This document shows, in pieces, positions 1 to 9,769 of a stretch of 64,000 nucleotides of DNA. Origin of the DNA: Sipunculus nudus (taxonomy: Eukaryota; Annelida; Sipuncula; Golfingiida; Sipunculidae). A model generated the notes under the pieces. It made no database searches. It was not told the DNA's origin and worked only from the letters and a program-made list of their open reading frames with translations. Each line of letters opens with the position of its first letter. Within the stretch, counting starts at the first letter, position 1. The position numbers and the translations under genes are program-made. The DNA is taken from assembly GCA_026874595.1 (NCBI GenBank), contig CM049314.1:23513729-23577728 (forward strand). The letters are read 5' to 3'.

Positions 1-20
1 AGAGACCTAATTTGAAGTTT

Positions 21-468
21 CAAGGAGACTTTTTTCATGGGCGTTCCTGCATGTCAAGATACAAGATTCTAGGTCCAGTTATTACAATTTGTGCCCTGTT
101 AACAGATAACCACATCTTTTAAGGTCTCAAAAACAAAGAAAAAAATAGTAAATTTTTAAAAATCTAGATGGTGCCACCAGTCTGCAGGAACTGATGAAAC
201 CTTCCATGACCAATATCCATGCAAAGAATCATGGTGATCATTGCATTCGTTGTTCAGATACTTGAGCTTTTGTAACAAATTTTTCATTATTCTTGGGGGG
301 GGGGATACTTTGGAGATCCATAGCTTGAAGAATATGGAAAACAAGGAGACTTTACATGGACCTCTCTGGATATAAAGTTAGAAGATTCCAGGTCCAGCAG
401 TTACGATTTGTGCCCTGTAAACAGATTACCGCATCTTTACAGGTCTCAAAAATAGAGAAAAAAAATTA
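21..468. repeat. Direct repeat pair, about 130 bp each
   Basis: Two diverged copies in the same orientation lie at about 21-152 and 342-468. Shared landmarks are caaggagact, then a gat-tc-aggtccag block, tttgtgccctgt-aacagat, gcatctttacaggtctcaaaa and an A-rich end. The spacer (about 170-340) holds a 10-G run at 295-304 and a short open frame on the minus strand without recognisable similarity. No SRCR amino-terminal half-domain could be found here, so the pair probably lies in an intron or upstream of the receptor gene. This is a repeat by self-comparison only; the family is not identified. Confidence 0.6.
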
Positions 469-622
469 CAGTCATCTGAGCTAAAAATCAACCCAGGCAG
501 ATTGGAGGCATGCAATATGCAACATACATATTGTCTTTGGACAATGGTTCAAATACAGATATTGCCAATTTACGCTTCTTTATTTTTCGACTTTGTTTTC
601 TTTTTTTTTTCTTGTAACACAG

Positions 623-757
623 CAAATCATTGGATACATAACAAAAAGTGTTCCGGGACTGAAAGAAGGCTCATAGAATGTAAAAAGGGGGAACTGGGCA
701 ACCAGGACTGCGCCCATGATCAAGCTGTTATGATCACGTGTACATTTTCCGACAGTG
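623..757 (+). CDS. Exon: carboxy-terminal half of an SRCR domain
   Basis: A pyrimidine-rich tract with acceptor ..cacag ends at 622; a donor candidate gtaata follows 757. The exon opens in phase 1, the same split position used by the second SRCR domain at 1489/1810. It reads CSGTERRLIECKKG and later CAHDQAVMITC, the classic C-terminal half of an SRCR domain with its three cysteines. It ends in phase 1 (alternative donor after 754, also phase 1), whereas the next recognised exon at 1297 needs phase 0. An intervening exon is therefore missing, or this half-domain is a relic. No partner amino-terminal half was found in 1-620. Confidence 0.65.
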
Positions 758-1296
758 GTAATATCTGATTTTCCCCCGAAATTATATTGATTAATAACGT
801 TTGAAATTCCATTTATTCATGCTATCACACTTGATCTACCAATATACCTGGAGAATAATACGTTTTTTTCAAGATGGCTGCTTTCACCTCACGCGAGATC
901 TACTGTAAAACTTCTATAAACCTAGAGAGAATCGTTCACATTTGATAAGTTCATTAAAGAACATTGATCATCTTATTTTTCCTCCTATTTGATGCATTTG
1001 TCTGTTCTCCAGACTCGTGACGTCAAAAACATGCACACCTATATTCTCTGCGGCTGATTTAGAGGGGCTGCAGGGGTAAAAATTAGAATAATAAATGGTT
1101 AATATGAAGAACGGAGTCGGATTTTGCTTTTTCAATCATTTTTTACCCTACTTCTGCAAGCAACATTTACGTATATAGCCTACTGGCACTCCTGATACAC
1201 ATGTTTTGCTGTGCCAAGGAGCCAAGGTGCAGAGCCCCCTTCCTTAGGAATCTTTGTATTGATTCTTCAGTTTATTAAAATTAACTTTATTCACAG

Positions 1297-1489
1297 TTAA
1301 GTGCCCTACCCAATGGTAGGCCTACTACACACGTGACCACATTCTACCGAGGCATTCTGCAGATATGGCATCCGAGTGAGTGGCGTTACGTATTCGACAA
1401 GAACTTTGATCTCGCTGCCAGTCAAGTAGCATGCCGTCAATTACAATCAATACCTCATCAGATGGCGGCTTTTACGATGTCTGATCAAA
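1297..1489 (+). CDS. Exon: amino-terminal half of SRCR domain
   Basis: Acceptor ttcacag ends at 1296, donor gtatgt starts at 1490. The exon opens in phase 0 and ends in phase 1. It contains the SRCR core GILQIWHPSEW, then a stretch matching the usual fD-x-AxVxCRQLg segment (NFDLAASQVACRQLQ). The usual first cysteine after the W-x-x-V is phenylalanine here (YVFDK), which fits group A SRCR domains that lack one disulfide. A stop at 1282-1284 limits how far upstream the exon could extend. Confidence 0.75.
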
Positions 1490-4400
1490 GTATGTACATT
1501 GGTCCTTTAGCATACATTAAGTTATAATAAATATAAGGAGATTTACCGTTTTCAAATTTTAATTTGAGCAGTGTAATCGTAATATGGATTGGGCTACTGA
1601 CAGCACATTACAAAGAACTGAAGATTGCTACCTGGAACAGACCTTGTCTTATTTTACAATTTTATATTTTATTTATTAAATGTATATATATTTTGAAGTT
1701 TAATTTCAATTCAATTTTGACAAAACACGCACTTTTTTGCTGGGACAAAGAAACCTAAATAAAGAGGAGAATGCAGTTATGTTTAAAAATCATATTATGT
1801 TTTATATAGGTTCTGAAACACTCCGGCAGTATCTGGTCGGTTGTTCTGAGGCGCATCCTGGAGGTGGAGTTTGTCTGACCAGAGATGGAACCACATACCA
1901 ATGCCCCAATAGTGTCACGGTGACGTGTAACAAGGTATGTTTTTAGCATGAAATATATTTACATTCCGGTGTGCTATATGACATCCCCATTAAACATGAA
2001 CTTAATAAGCCATAAGATACTTATATACAGTTAGCTTCCAGTTTGCCTTTTTTACTCCGAGAATTTGTAACATCTGTTTTCCCCTCTTACCATCATGGAT
2101 TACGGGCACAATCTTCGAAAAATGTGTTTGAGCCTTCTGTGAGTGTCAAAGATGGTTTTATAGATAAGTCTCAACAGCCTGTGGTTCAATATTTCCGGTA
2201 ATTTCTCATATGCGAATCTCACATCTTAACACCACTGTAGGTTAGGAGTAAGGCCAAGACTGCGTTTTGACGGAGTAACTGATTCAGATGATTTCAGCAG
2301 GTTCATAAAATGTAAAATCTATTTCTACAAACGTCTAAACGTCAAGATATATTCCGCATACAGTTTAGGGTTAATGATAATCAGAGAAACTATTTCGAAC
2401 GAGGAAGAAGGCAAACGGCCTTACTGTGTGAATAAAATTCTAGCGTTTCTGATTCTTTGACGGGTCCCTTATAGCGTTTCTTTTGCGTTCCACAAACTGG
2501 ACCCTTTGAAAAAGGTGTAAGTTTGAATGCTGGATTAAAACCTGTCAGCAAGCACACAACAACTACAAACAGCAGCGCATGTAAGACCAGTTACCTCTCC
2601 TCAAAAATTAATCTGGCGATTTCGGACTTTCCAACGTTTCATATAGTAAGACGTCACGATCACTCTTTTTTTCATTATCTCATCTTCCTATATAGAGGGA
2701 AATTTAAAGAATTTTATTCAAGTTATACACATTATACAGAAACAGGAGAGACACGTGACAAACGAATATTAGACGGCGCTTCTGGTCTTGTTAATAGATA
2801 GAGTAGCTAAGATCAATGGGCACAAGAAATTTCAGGGTTATCAATGGGACCATTCCTGGGAAATCAGAATTATTTTTAATTGGAATGTAATATATTCAAA
2901 GTCACTCATAGCCCTCAGTTTTCAAATGCTATACCTATAGCCCGGTTCATACAGCATATGAAAGACATTTATGAGTTATTGTCCTTAGTTTTTACTCAGA
3001 CATCGTGACTTAGGCTGTATAAGCACAATCATGGAATCCGAGATGGGTACATGTTCATGAATAAAAACTCAAAGGTAAGGTAGTTTTAATTATCCTCCTT
3101 CAGATGCTGGTTTGCGATCACAACCGTTATGGGCCAGAATGTGACAAAGAATGTGGAAGGTGTTCGAGCGGGAAATGTTCCTATACTGATGGAACTTGTA
3201 TTGACGGCAAATGCGAACGTGGATTCAAAGGTGCCAAATGTGACTTAGGTAAGTAATTTCTCGGGCTGCAACAATTCGACAAATAATTAATGCATTTATT
3301 CGAAACCAGTTGTTAAAAGAAAACCGATATAAACTTATCAACTAATTTCAATTATTGCATTAACAGTCATTATACTTGTTTGACAACTGACATCGCTCAT
3401 TAAGAATGCGGAGTTCAATGAAACCATGGCAAACTGTCCCGAGTAATAGCAGACGATGTGTCATCCTTGGCCCAGCTTTTAGACTAAAGCCCTGAAGAAA
3501 CATTCCGACAGTAATTATTCCAGGACGGACTCATTTTTAGTATCCTCATGAATTATTTCTTAGTAAATATTGATATATATTACATGTTAATGTGCTTTTT
3601 TACCAACACAAATTTTTGCTATACAAAGTGAAATATTATTTATTAAATTCTCATTTTATCCCTCGCGCATTGTGATCTTCCCTTGAACATGACCATTCCA
3701 CTAACAGGACCACTTTGTATTGACCCCCAAAGAGATTTTTAGTGTAGTTGATATCGATAATCGAATTGAATCGAGAACCTGTGTGGTAAATCGCAGGTTT
3801 TCAAACTTATTTGTAAATTATAAATGGGACCGGGACAGTCGAGTGGATTACTCGGCAGGCGACCTGGGTCCCATACCCGGAGTGCCGTGCGAGTAGGTTG
3901 TAGTGGCTCGTCCAAGGTCGGTGGTTTTCTCCGGGTCCTCCGGTTTCCTCCGCCTCTACAGACAGTCGAACACCACCATCCGAGCCATGGGACATGCCTC
4001 GAATTAGTTATTATGACTAGTTGTACAATCCATGTCAAATAAATAAAGTTGATAGTTTAAATCATAAATGTTTAACCCAGTCTCTTACCTGAACTGATTA
4101 CTTTTTAAATCTCAAAATAATGGCAATTTTTTTTATTTATTAATGATTTTATTTCCTTAAAAGAGATACTTCACTGACTATTAGTAATGTCATTGATGTT
4201 ATAACATTTCACATTTTATTTTAAAAAATGAATTGTCTTTCGACCTCCCAAATCTCCTAGCGGATAACGTTTTGACGTTTTCTCCCAAATACCAGCTATT
4301 ACGAAGTAAATGAATCCGTCAGTTGATATATTGACTTTTTACCGGATCTGAACTATTATTACCAGAACTGACCGGAACTGACCGAAACTGACATTTAAAT

Positions 4401-6587
4401 ACCGGAACTGACCCTTAAATATCCTAAAATGTAGTATCACCATATAAATGGAGTTATTATTCTAAAATCTGTCATTAAATATGACAGAAATCATTAATCA
4501 CTTGTTCAACAAAGTTAAAACAATTTTTCCTGCAAAACCATGTCCATACTTACTCATACTAAATAATAGGTGAAATTTTGCTCCCACTTCATTTATTAGG
4601 TTAAGGTGCCGGGCTTATGATCGAAAGGTCGTGAGTTCGAATCCCGGTCAGACCCCCCCCCCCCCCGTGCCAAGGCCCTTGGGCAAGGTCCCAACCGCAA
4701 GTGTGCCTCTGTCCACCCAGCAGTAGAAGTGGGTACCAGTAAATACGGGGAAGGTAACCTGCGATGGACTAGCGTCCCATCCAGGAGGAGTTTAAATCCA
4801 AAGTCGCTTCACGCTATCGAAACCGGGATAAGCTCCGGCCTGATGAGCCATTAGGCTCGGGTGTAAAAGCCCAGCAGACTTTTCCTTTTACCTTTACATT
4901 TTTAGATTAGTCCATACCTTGTTATATATATATATTTTTTCATCAAAGTACTGTCCACAAATTTCTTGCAACTCCCCCCCCCCCTCCTCTCTCTCTATAT
5001 ATAAATGATGGTAAATCATTTTTTATGCACCTGCTTCTTTGTCACACAAAACTGAAAATTATCATTAACAGAAGATGAACAATGGTCGGTGAAGCAGGGG
5101 ATTGAATGTCCAGACGGGTATTGGGGAGGTAACTGTTCCATGAAGTGCGGCAAGTGTGAAGATGGAAAATGTAATACTGACAATGGCATTTGCCTCACGA
5201 AGGAATGTATGCCTGGTTACGCTGGGGACAAGTGTGACAGAGGTATGTTGATAAAGAATTATGCATATGGAGCAACAAATTTTCGAACATTAACGGGAGA
5301 TAGGTATGATAAGAGATGTTGACAATGTCCGATTATTCAGCTGTAATAAGTCACAACTTTAATTTGAAACTGAAATGATTAAGTTTGTAATATCAATAAA
5401 CGTGCAATTATCATGCAATTTTAAAAAGAAATATAAAAATTATAAATATATAAATATATTTTTTTTAACCCAAACCATTCAACAATTATTAATCATGTGC
5501 AGGCTTTATCATGTGATCTGTACCGATGTGCTTATTGAATTTTTTTTTATTCTGTATACATAAACAAATTATAGGGATATAAACAAAAGAAATAAATACA
5601 ATGGAATGTTGGAATACTTGCCCAGTTAAACAACCTTTTGTCATTTTCAATGACGCATTGGCATTTCAGGTATGGCTTATATTAAAAGTCCTCACTGTAT
5701 TAGGAATTGGCCCGAATCAGGAATGGCATTTTCCATGAGACTTGCGTTAAAGCATGATTGTATCTGTCGATGTGTGTCATCCCATATATTAACATGTATT
5801 AACACCTTGATTTATTCAAATTTTGAATATAAATCTAAAAGTCAAATTTACAGGTCGAATGCTAATTTTCCTACTCACCAGAAAAGATTGATACACATAA
5901 AATCGTACATACAGTTTAATATTGCATATGTAAGAAAAAAAAGTGCACCTGGCAAGCGCCACTGTCTATGCTCTGTTTACAAATCAAGTTCTTGCCCCTA
6001 TATCTGCAATGTTAAATATATTTCACAATAATCCGAAACAAACCAGTTATTTTGAACAAAGTGAAAGACAATAAAGAAAAGATAACATGGAAACGAAGTG
6101 ACACAAAGTCCTGTCGTTTTCGTGATTTTCAAACAGCATTTATTTTTTAAATGCAGTTACCAAAGTCAGTGATACTGGTTGCCATGGGAACAGCAGTGCA
6201 GTAATGCAGAGGTCGGTGCACACGGGATGTCTGTCTCCAAGTTGGGTTACTCCTGTGACGTCACTGACCATTCTTACAGCCATCATCGCAGCAGTGGGAA
6301 ACGTGGTCACATGGTTGTACAACAACCGATGGTAAGTTATATCTTAGTTAAATTAGTATATATTTGGAGTGTTTGGGGACAATGTTATTTCCAACAAATA
6401 TGAGGTTTCCTCTTCGACCCTTAGATGCTCTCAAACTAATACTTTTCCAAGTTTTCCGTTTAACATGTAACTACATTATTAAATGCAGACCTTTTGGTTT
6501 TAACAGTGCCAATTTTTTATTTGTTGTACTTGTAGGAAACCTAGACGCTGCATACATTTCAAGGAAGAAGGAAATGAAACGGACTAA
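1297..6587 (+). CDS. SRCR-EGF-EGF-transmembrane receptor gene (multi-exon, 5' end missing)
   Basis: Gene model joined across GT-AG introns: exons 1297-1489, 1810-1934, 3104-3248, 5072-5242, 6157-6331 and 6536-6587 (stop TAA). Intron phases agree at every junction (1, 0, 1, 1, 2). The product has one scavenger-receptor cysteine-rich domain, two eight-cysteine EGF-like modules of the MEGF/SREC type, a juxtamembrane linker, one transmembrane helix and a tail of about 17 residues. Such proteins are usually cell-surface pattern-recognition or clearance receptors; ligand and pathway cannot be read here. A further SRCR half-exon lies upstream at 623-757, but its phase does not fit. No signal peptide or start codon is visible, so the gene begins outside the window or in an unrecognised exon. 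AATAAA at 6886-6891 is a possible polyadenylation signal. The introns hold two SINEs. Confidence 0.75.
1810..1934 (+). CDS. Exon: carboxy-terminal half of SRCR domain
   Basis: Acceptor tatatag ends at 1809, donor gtatgt starts at 1935. Phase 1 entry joins exactly to the exon ending at 1489 (A + GT = Ser). The translation shows QYLVGCSEAHPGGGVC and ends SVTVTCNK, completing the second SRCR domain. The exon ends in phase 0, matching the EGF exon at 3104. Confidence 0.75.
3104..3248 (+). CDS. Exon: EGF-like module 1
   Basis: Acceptor ctccttcag ends at 3103 and a consensus donor gtaagt starts at 3249. The 48 codons hold eight cysteines with the spacing YG-x2-C-x3-C-x2-C-x4-C-x6-C-x4-C-x-x-G-F-x-G-x-x-C. 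This is the laminin-EGF-like pattern of MEGF10, SREC and draper-type receptors. Exit phase is 1. Confidence 0.75.
3824..4047 (+). mobile_element. SINE-like short element in receptor intron
   Basis: A GC-rich island in AT-rich intron, starting around aaatgggaccgggaca. It includes ggttttctccgggtcctccg at about 3921, a sequence style common to invertebrate SINE bodies, and ends in tgtcaaataaataaagttga. The 5' part is loosely tRNA-like but no clean B box was found. Open frames in it on both strands are side effects of composition. Target-site duplications were not resolved. Confidence 0.45.
4599..4899 (+). mobile_element. tRNA-derived SINE in receptor intron
   Basis: Begins with an A-box-like region (ggttaaggtgccgggc) and has a near-perfect B box, gagttcgaatcc, at 4633-4644. 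A 14-C run follows at 4653-4666. The body contains gcgatggactagcgtcccat and, further on, ataagctccggcctgatg, the conserved central/3' module shared by many metazoan SINEs. It ends in a T-rich tail near ttttacctttac. Same strand as the receptor gene; presumed RNA polymerase III origin. Confidence 0.75.
4925..5002. repeat. Low-complexity (TA), C-run and (CT) tract
   Basis: A short (TA)n stretch is followed by an interrupted C run and a CTCTCTCT-TATATA tract, about 70 bases upstream of the acceptor for the second EGF exon. Confidence 0.8.
5072..5242 (+). CDS. Exon: EGF-like module 2
   Basis: Acceptor cattaacag ends at 5071, donor gtatgt starts at 5243. Phase 1 entry gives Glu at the junction. 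After an acidic linker (EDEQWSVKQGIE) there is a second eight-cysteine EGF-like module: CPDGYWGGNC, KCGKCEDGKC, ICLTKECMPGYAG and a final KCDRG. Its spacing is almost identical to the module encoded at 3104-3248, which suggests exon duplication. Confidence 0.75.
6157..6331 (+). CDS. Exon: juxtamembrane linker and transmembrane helix
   Basis: Acceptor aaatgcag ends at 6156, donor gtaagt starts at 6332. Phase 1 entry matches the EGF exon and the exit is phase 2. The linker carries an N-glycosylation sequon (NSS) and two cysteines. The helix SLTILTAIIAAVGNVVTWLY is followed by NNRW, as expected of a type I membrane protein stop-transfer border. Confidence 0.7.
6536..6587 (+). CDS. Exon: short cytoplasmic tail and stop
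   Basis: Acceptor gtacttgtag ends at 6535. Phase 2 entry completes the Trp codon. The tail reads WKPRRCIHFKEEGNETD and ends at TAA 6585-6587. A membrane-proximal basic cluster and a cysteine (possible palmitoylation, inferred) are visible; no ITAM, ITIM or NPXY motif is present, so any signalling would need a partner. Confidence 0.65.
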
Positions 6588-8105
6588 GACGGTATGGGGC
6601 TTGCTTAAACTAACACATGCATGTGTTGGGACTAAACCATGTGAATCAGATAAACACTTCATATATCATTAACCAATGTTGAAAGTCTCAGAATGGCAGG
6701 AGCACTGTGAGGTAGTATTTAATAAGACACAAATCATATATAATTATGAACAAACAAAGATTAATTGCATAAGAACACTTTTATACTGATTTCTAATACC
6801 TTATATTTATGTTCTATACAAACCAGTTATTGGAACGGTAACAAGTATAAAGGCATCAGTAGTATAAATTGAGTATGGGATACATAATAAAGAGTCAGTC
6901 GTAGTACTGGAAAAGAAGGTAAAACTAACGACAGAAGGCCGGCTCCCAATGGAAATATTAAATGATAGCAATGCAGCAGTGTCGATAATAGACCATTCAT
7001 CCTGAAACAAAACCATATAAATGCTCATGAACGTGAAACCAAAAATTAATTACAAGGCCATATTAGATAATGTTTTTTAATTAAAGATTTCACTGGGCCA
7101 AACGGCCATCAAAGTTTTACAGTACAGATGATAACTGTCCATAATTTATATAAAGGATAATCTTTATCCTAGCTAAATTGTACTATTAAACGGTTTAGCT
7201 TGAACCAGTGTTATGTTTTTATTTTAGCATAGTTTGACCACAGTTCTAATGGTTAATGTTACGCTGTATACATACAGGGATAGTTCTTGGAAAGGATTCT
7301 GCCATTAATTGTCTTTGTGCTGCATAACTGCTGGGGTCTTAATATGAAAACGTCTCACCGAGTTGTTAATTACAGTAATTAATATAGACGGCACTTGAGC
7401 TGGGCAAGGAGATCTATGGAGGATAAGATATTATGTGTCTTATACATGTACATGAAAAAATAACACATTATGTGGAAGGGTACTTGCCTGTTAATCAGAC
7501 ATATGAACAAACAAAGGCATTACAGCAATTATAACGGGTTCTATTTACGTCTTAATAAGATCTTAACTGTGTTGAATGAGCATGGATACCATACACACTT
7601 TGCTGAGGCATCCATAAATATAAACTGATACAGACGGGAGAATATCTACAGAGGACTTTAATCTGATACAGACCGGATCACGCGATCTTTGCTCAGCTTC
7701 TTGCCTGTTACGGGTCAAGCTAACCAAAGGTTATCAAATGAATCTTTCACAGTATATCATTAGAAATAATGTTATCAACTACACACGGTGCACATATGTC
7801 AGAACAGCCAAATCAAACTAACGGTATGTGATCACGAAAGTCCCTTTCTCGAAAGACAGATTCTTGTTGACAACTGCAAAATCCCTCTGTGAATTTTCGA
7901 TATGTCTTCTGACTCTATTGCTCGAACGTGTGTACATATATCTGTGACATCTTAGGATATTTTGTTATCACAATAGATTAATACGATGACCTTTGATCTT
8001 TTCAAAGAAACCCCAGATGTGACAAGGAAAGTTTCGACGGGGTTAACATGGTATTTTATATTTTTGTAAATAAGCATAATCATGAATGGAGAGAGGGGGA
8101 GGGGC

Positions 8106-8106
<1 letters not shown>

Positions 8107-8136
<30 letters not shown>

Positions 8137-8157
8137 AGAGTGTGTGTGTGTGTGTGT
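8107..8157. repeat. Compound (GA)n(GT)n microsatellite
   Basis: An uninterrupted GA tract runs into ggtacagag and then a GT tract. Open frames overlapping it on both strands are artefacts of the repeat. Confidence 0.95.
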
Positions 8158-8649
8158 TGCCTGACGACCATCCCACTACTTTTTTTTTCTCGATTACTTT
8201 TGCCGAGTGTAAGAACGGCAAAATGTTTGCAGCAAGTACTGGAAATAATAACCTACCTCATAAAATGTTCCTGTAAAAAGTTTAAAGATATAATGAATAT
8301 TAGTCAATTTTATCCTTTTCTTTACTTGATATCTCAGGTTTGTGCTTTTCTTTAAACGGGTTTCATCATTGACACCATAGATTGATATTGAAATTACAAA
8401 AGTGAATTACAAAACAATATCCAGTGTAACACAAGTACAATTTCCATTTTTTACATGCGAGTACCATATTAATCTGTCAAGGTTCATCTAGTTTTAGAAT
8501 TTTCGTGACTTTTACTTATTTATTTTTTATTATTCATATCTTATATGTGCATTCCTAAGCGCAGGAGGCTTCTGTTAAGGTTTGTTTTCGTACATCAGAG
8601 TAAGTCTTCATACGAAAGTATTACTGCAAGTGATGTTAGATGTGTAAAA

Positions 8650-8690
8650 ATAATAATAATAATAATTTATATATATATATATATATATAA
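8650..8690. repeat. (TAA)n/(AT)n microsatellite
   Basis: Four TAA-like units are followed by about 11 AT units. Confidence 0.9.
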
Positions 8691-8949
8691 TGAAAATCCC
8701 TAGATGATTCTGTATTATGTAAATGTACATTCATATTACATGTGTTACTTTACTTTTTATAAGTCGATTGAAATCTCTGTGTATGATTGATACATGTGTG
8801 CACAACAACAGGATATAGGGGTTGGTTTTCTTTAAATGATAGGTGACAGTGTCATTTTAAAATTATATTTAGTCCCTGTTACTGTTTAAGTTGAGTCTTC
8901 TAGTGAAAGGCACGATGTTTTTTCCCCATTAATTCCTATTTTTCTAGTT

Positions 8950-9740
8950 TATTTTTTAAGCCATCATGAAAACTTTTGTCGAAGGTTTTAGATTGGCCGA
9001 GGAATAATCTAAATTTGAATATATTTTATCCACAAAATAAGTTAGCTGGTTTATTGTTAATTTTTCTTCTTGTAACCAAAGTTGCGCCATTTAAGGTAGC
9101 CTTTGGTTTCAAAGAACCTATATAGTTTATCAAATATTTTTCTTTCTAATATAATCCCAACTGATAACGAGGATACAGTGCGATATTTCTTAATTTGTCT
9201 ATCTCCTTTTCTTTAACTGAAATATCGTTTGCCTCCTTCCATATTCTGAGAATGGTTCCTGGCATAGCAATTTTGTTGAAAAATATTGTTAGTAATGTTC
9301 TAATGCGTCTTGTTGTAAATTTCAGCAATCTTTCACTGATCACATCTGGCCCTAGTGCTTTATTTATGGGTAGATATCTTAGGAAATTAGTCACTTTATC
9401 TTCTGTTATTTGTATACTGTCTTCTCCATGTATGGACTGTGGAATCTGTATTTCATTGTTGAGTGGCAAGGATTGGATTCTATGACTGCGACGCAAAGTT
9501 CTCTGCCAGTAGATTACCCTTTTGTTCAGTATTGTTTTTCTTCTTCAGTCAAGGTTGAAGTTGGGCTTTTGGATTTATTTCCATATAACTCTTATGCATC
9601 TCCATAATATTTAAGAGGAGTTATATAGATTTTCTTATATACCTACAAGTCTGGTCTTGTTTTCCTTTTTGCTTGTTCTACATTTAATTCACTGTTGACT
9701 TTCATGTAGGTATCTAAGTGATGGTCTTTTCTTGTTTTTT
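8950..9740 (-). pseudogene. LINE reverse transcriptase, amino-terminal fragment
   Basis: The open stretch 9496-9146 shows the RT entry region: DKVTNFLRYLPINKALGPDV, then an LLKF segment, a TIFFNKIAMPGTI segment and WKEANDI, matching the LINE pattern V-x2-L-x2-L-x2-KA-x-GPD-x-I followed by an IFN-x-S-x-x-G-x2-P-x2-WK-like motif. Upstream (minus strand) to 9740 the frame reads as a basic linker with stops; downstream to about 8950 similarity fades. No catalytic (F/Y)xDD motif is present. Confidence 0.7.
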
Positions 9741-9769
9741 GCTTGCCGGAATCAAAGATTTCGGCAAGC
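9741..9769. repeat. 13-bp-arm hairpin at edge of inserted array
   Basis: gcttgccggaatc and gatttcggcaagc are inverted repeats with one mismatch around an aaa loop. It marks the left junction between LINE sequence and the tandem array. Confidence 0.8.

Larger units (their letters stand above)
6900..8940. other. Intergenic stretch, no gene recognised
   Basis: No open frame with recognisable similarity and no convincing exon was found. It holds a (GA)n(GT)n microsatellite at about 8107-8157, a (TAA)n/(AT)n tract at about 8650-8690 and otherwise plain AT-rich sequence. Confidence 0.5.

Noticed and set aside
3739-4042. Open frames of 60-99 codons on both strands
   Set aside because: They overlap the GC-rich SINE-like element and are explained by it.
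5672-6031. 119-codon frame inside the receptor intron
   Set aside because: No similarity, poor composition and it lies between two well-supported exons whose phases already match.
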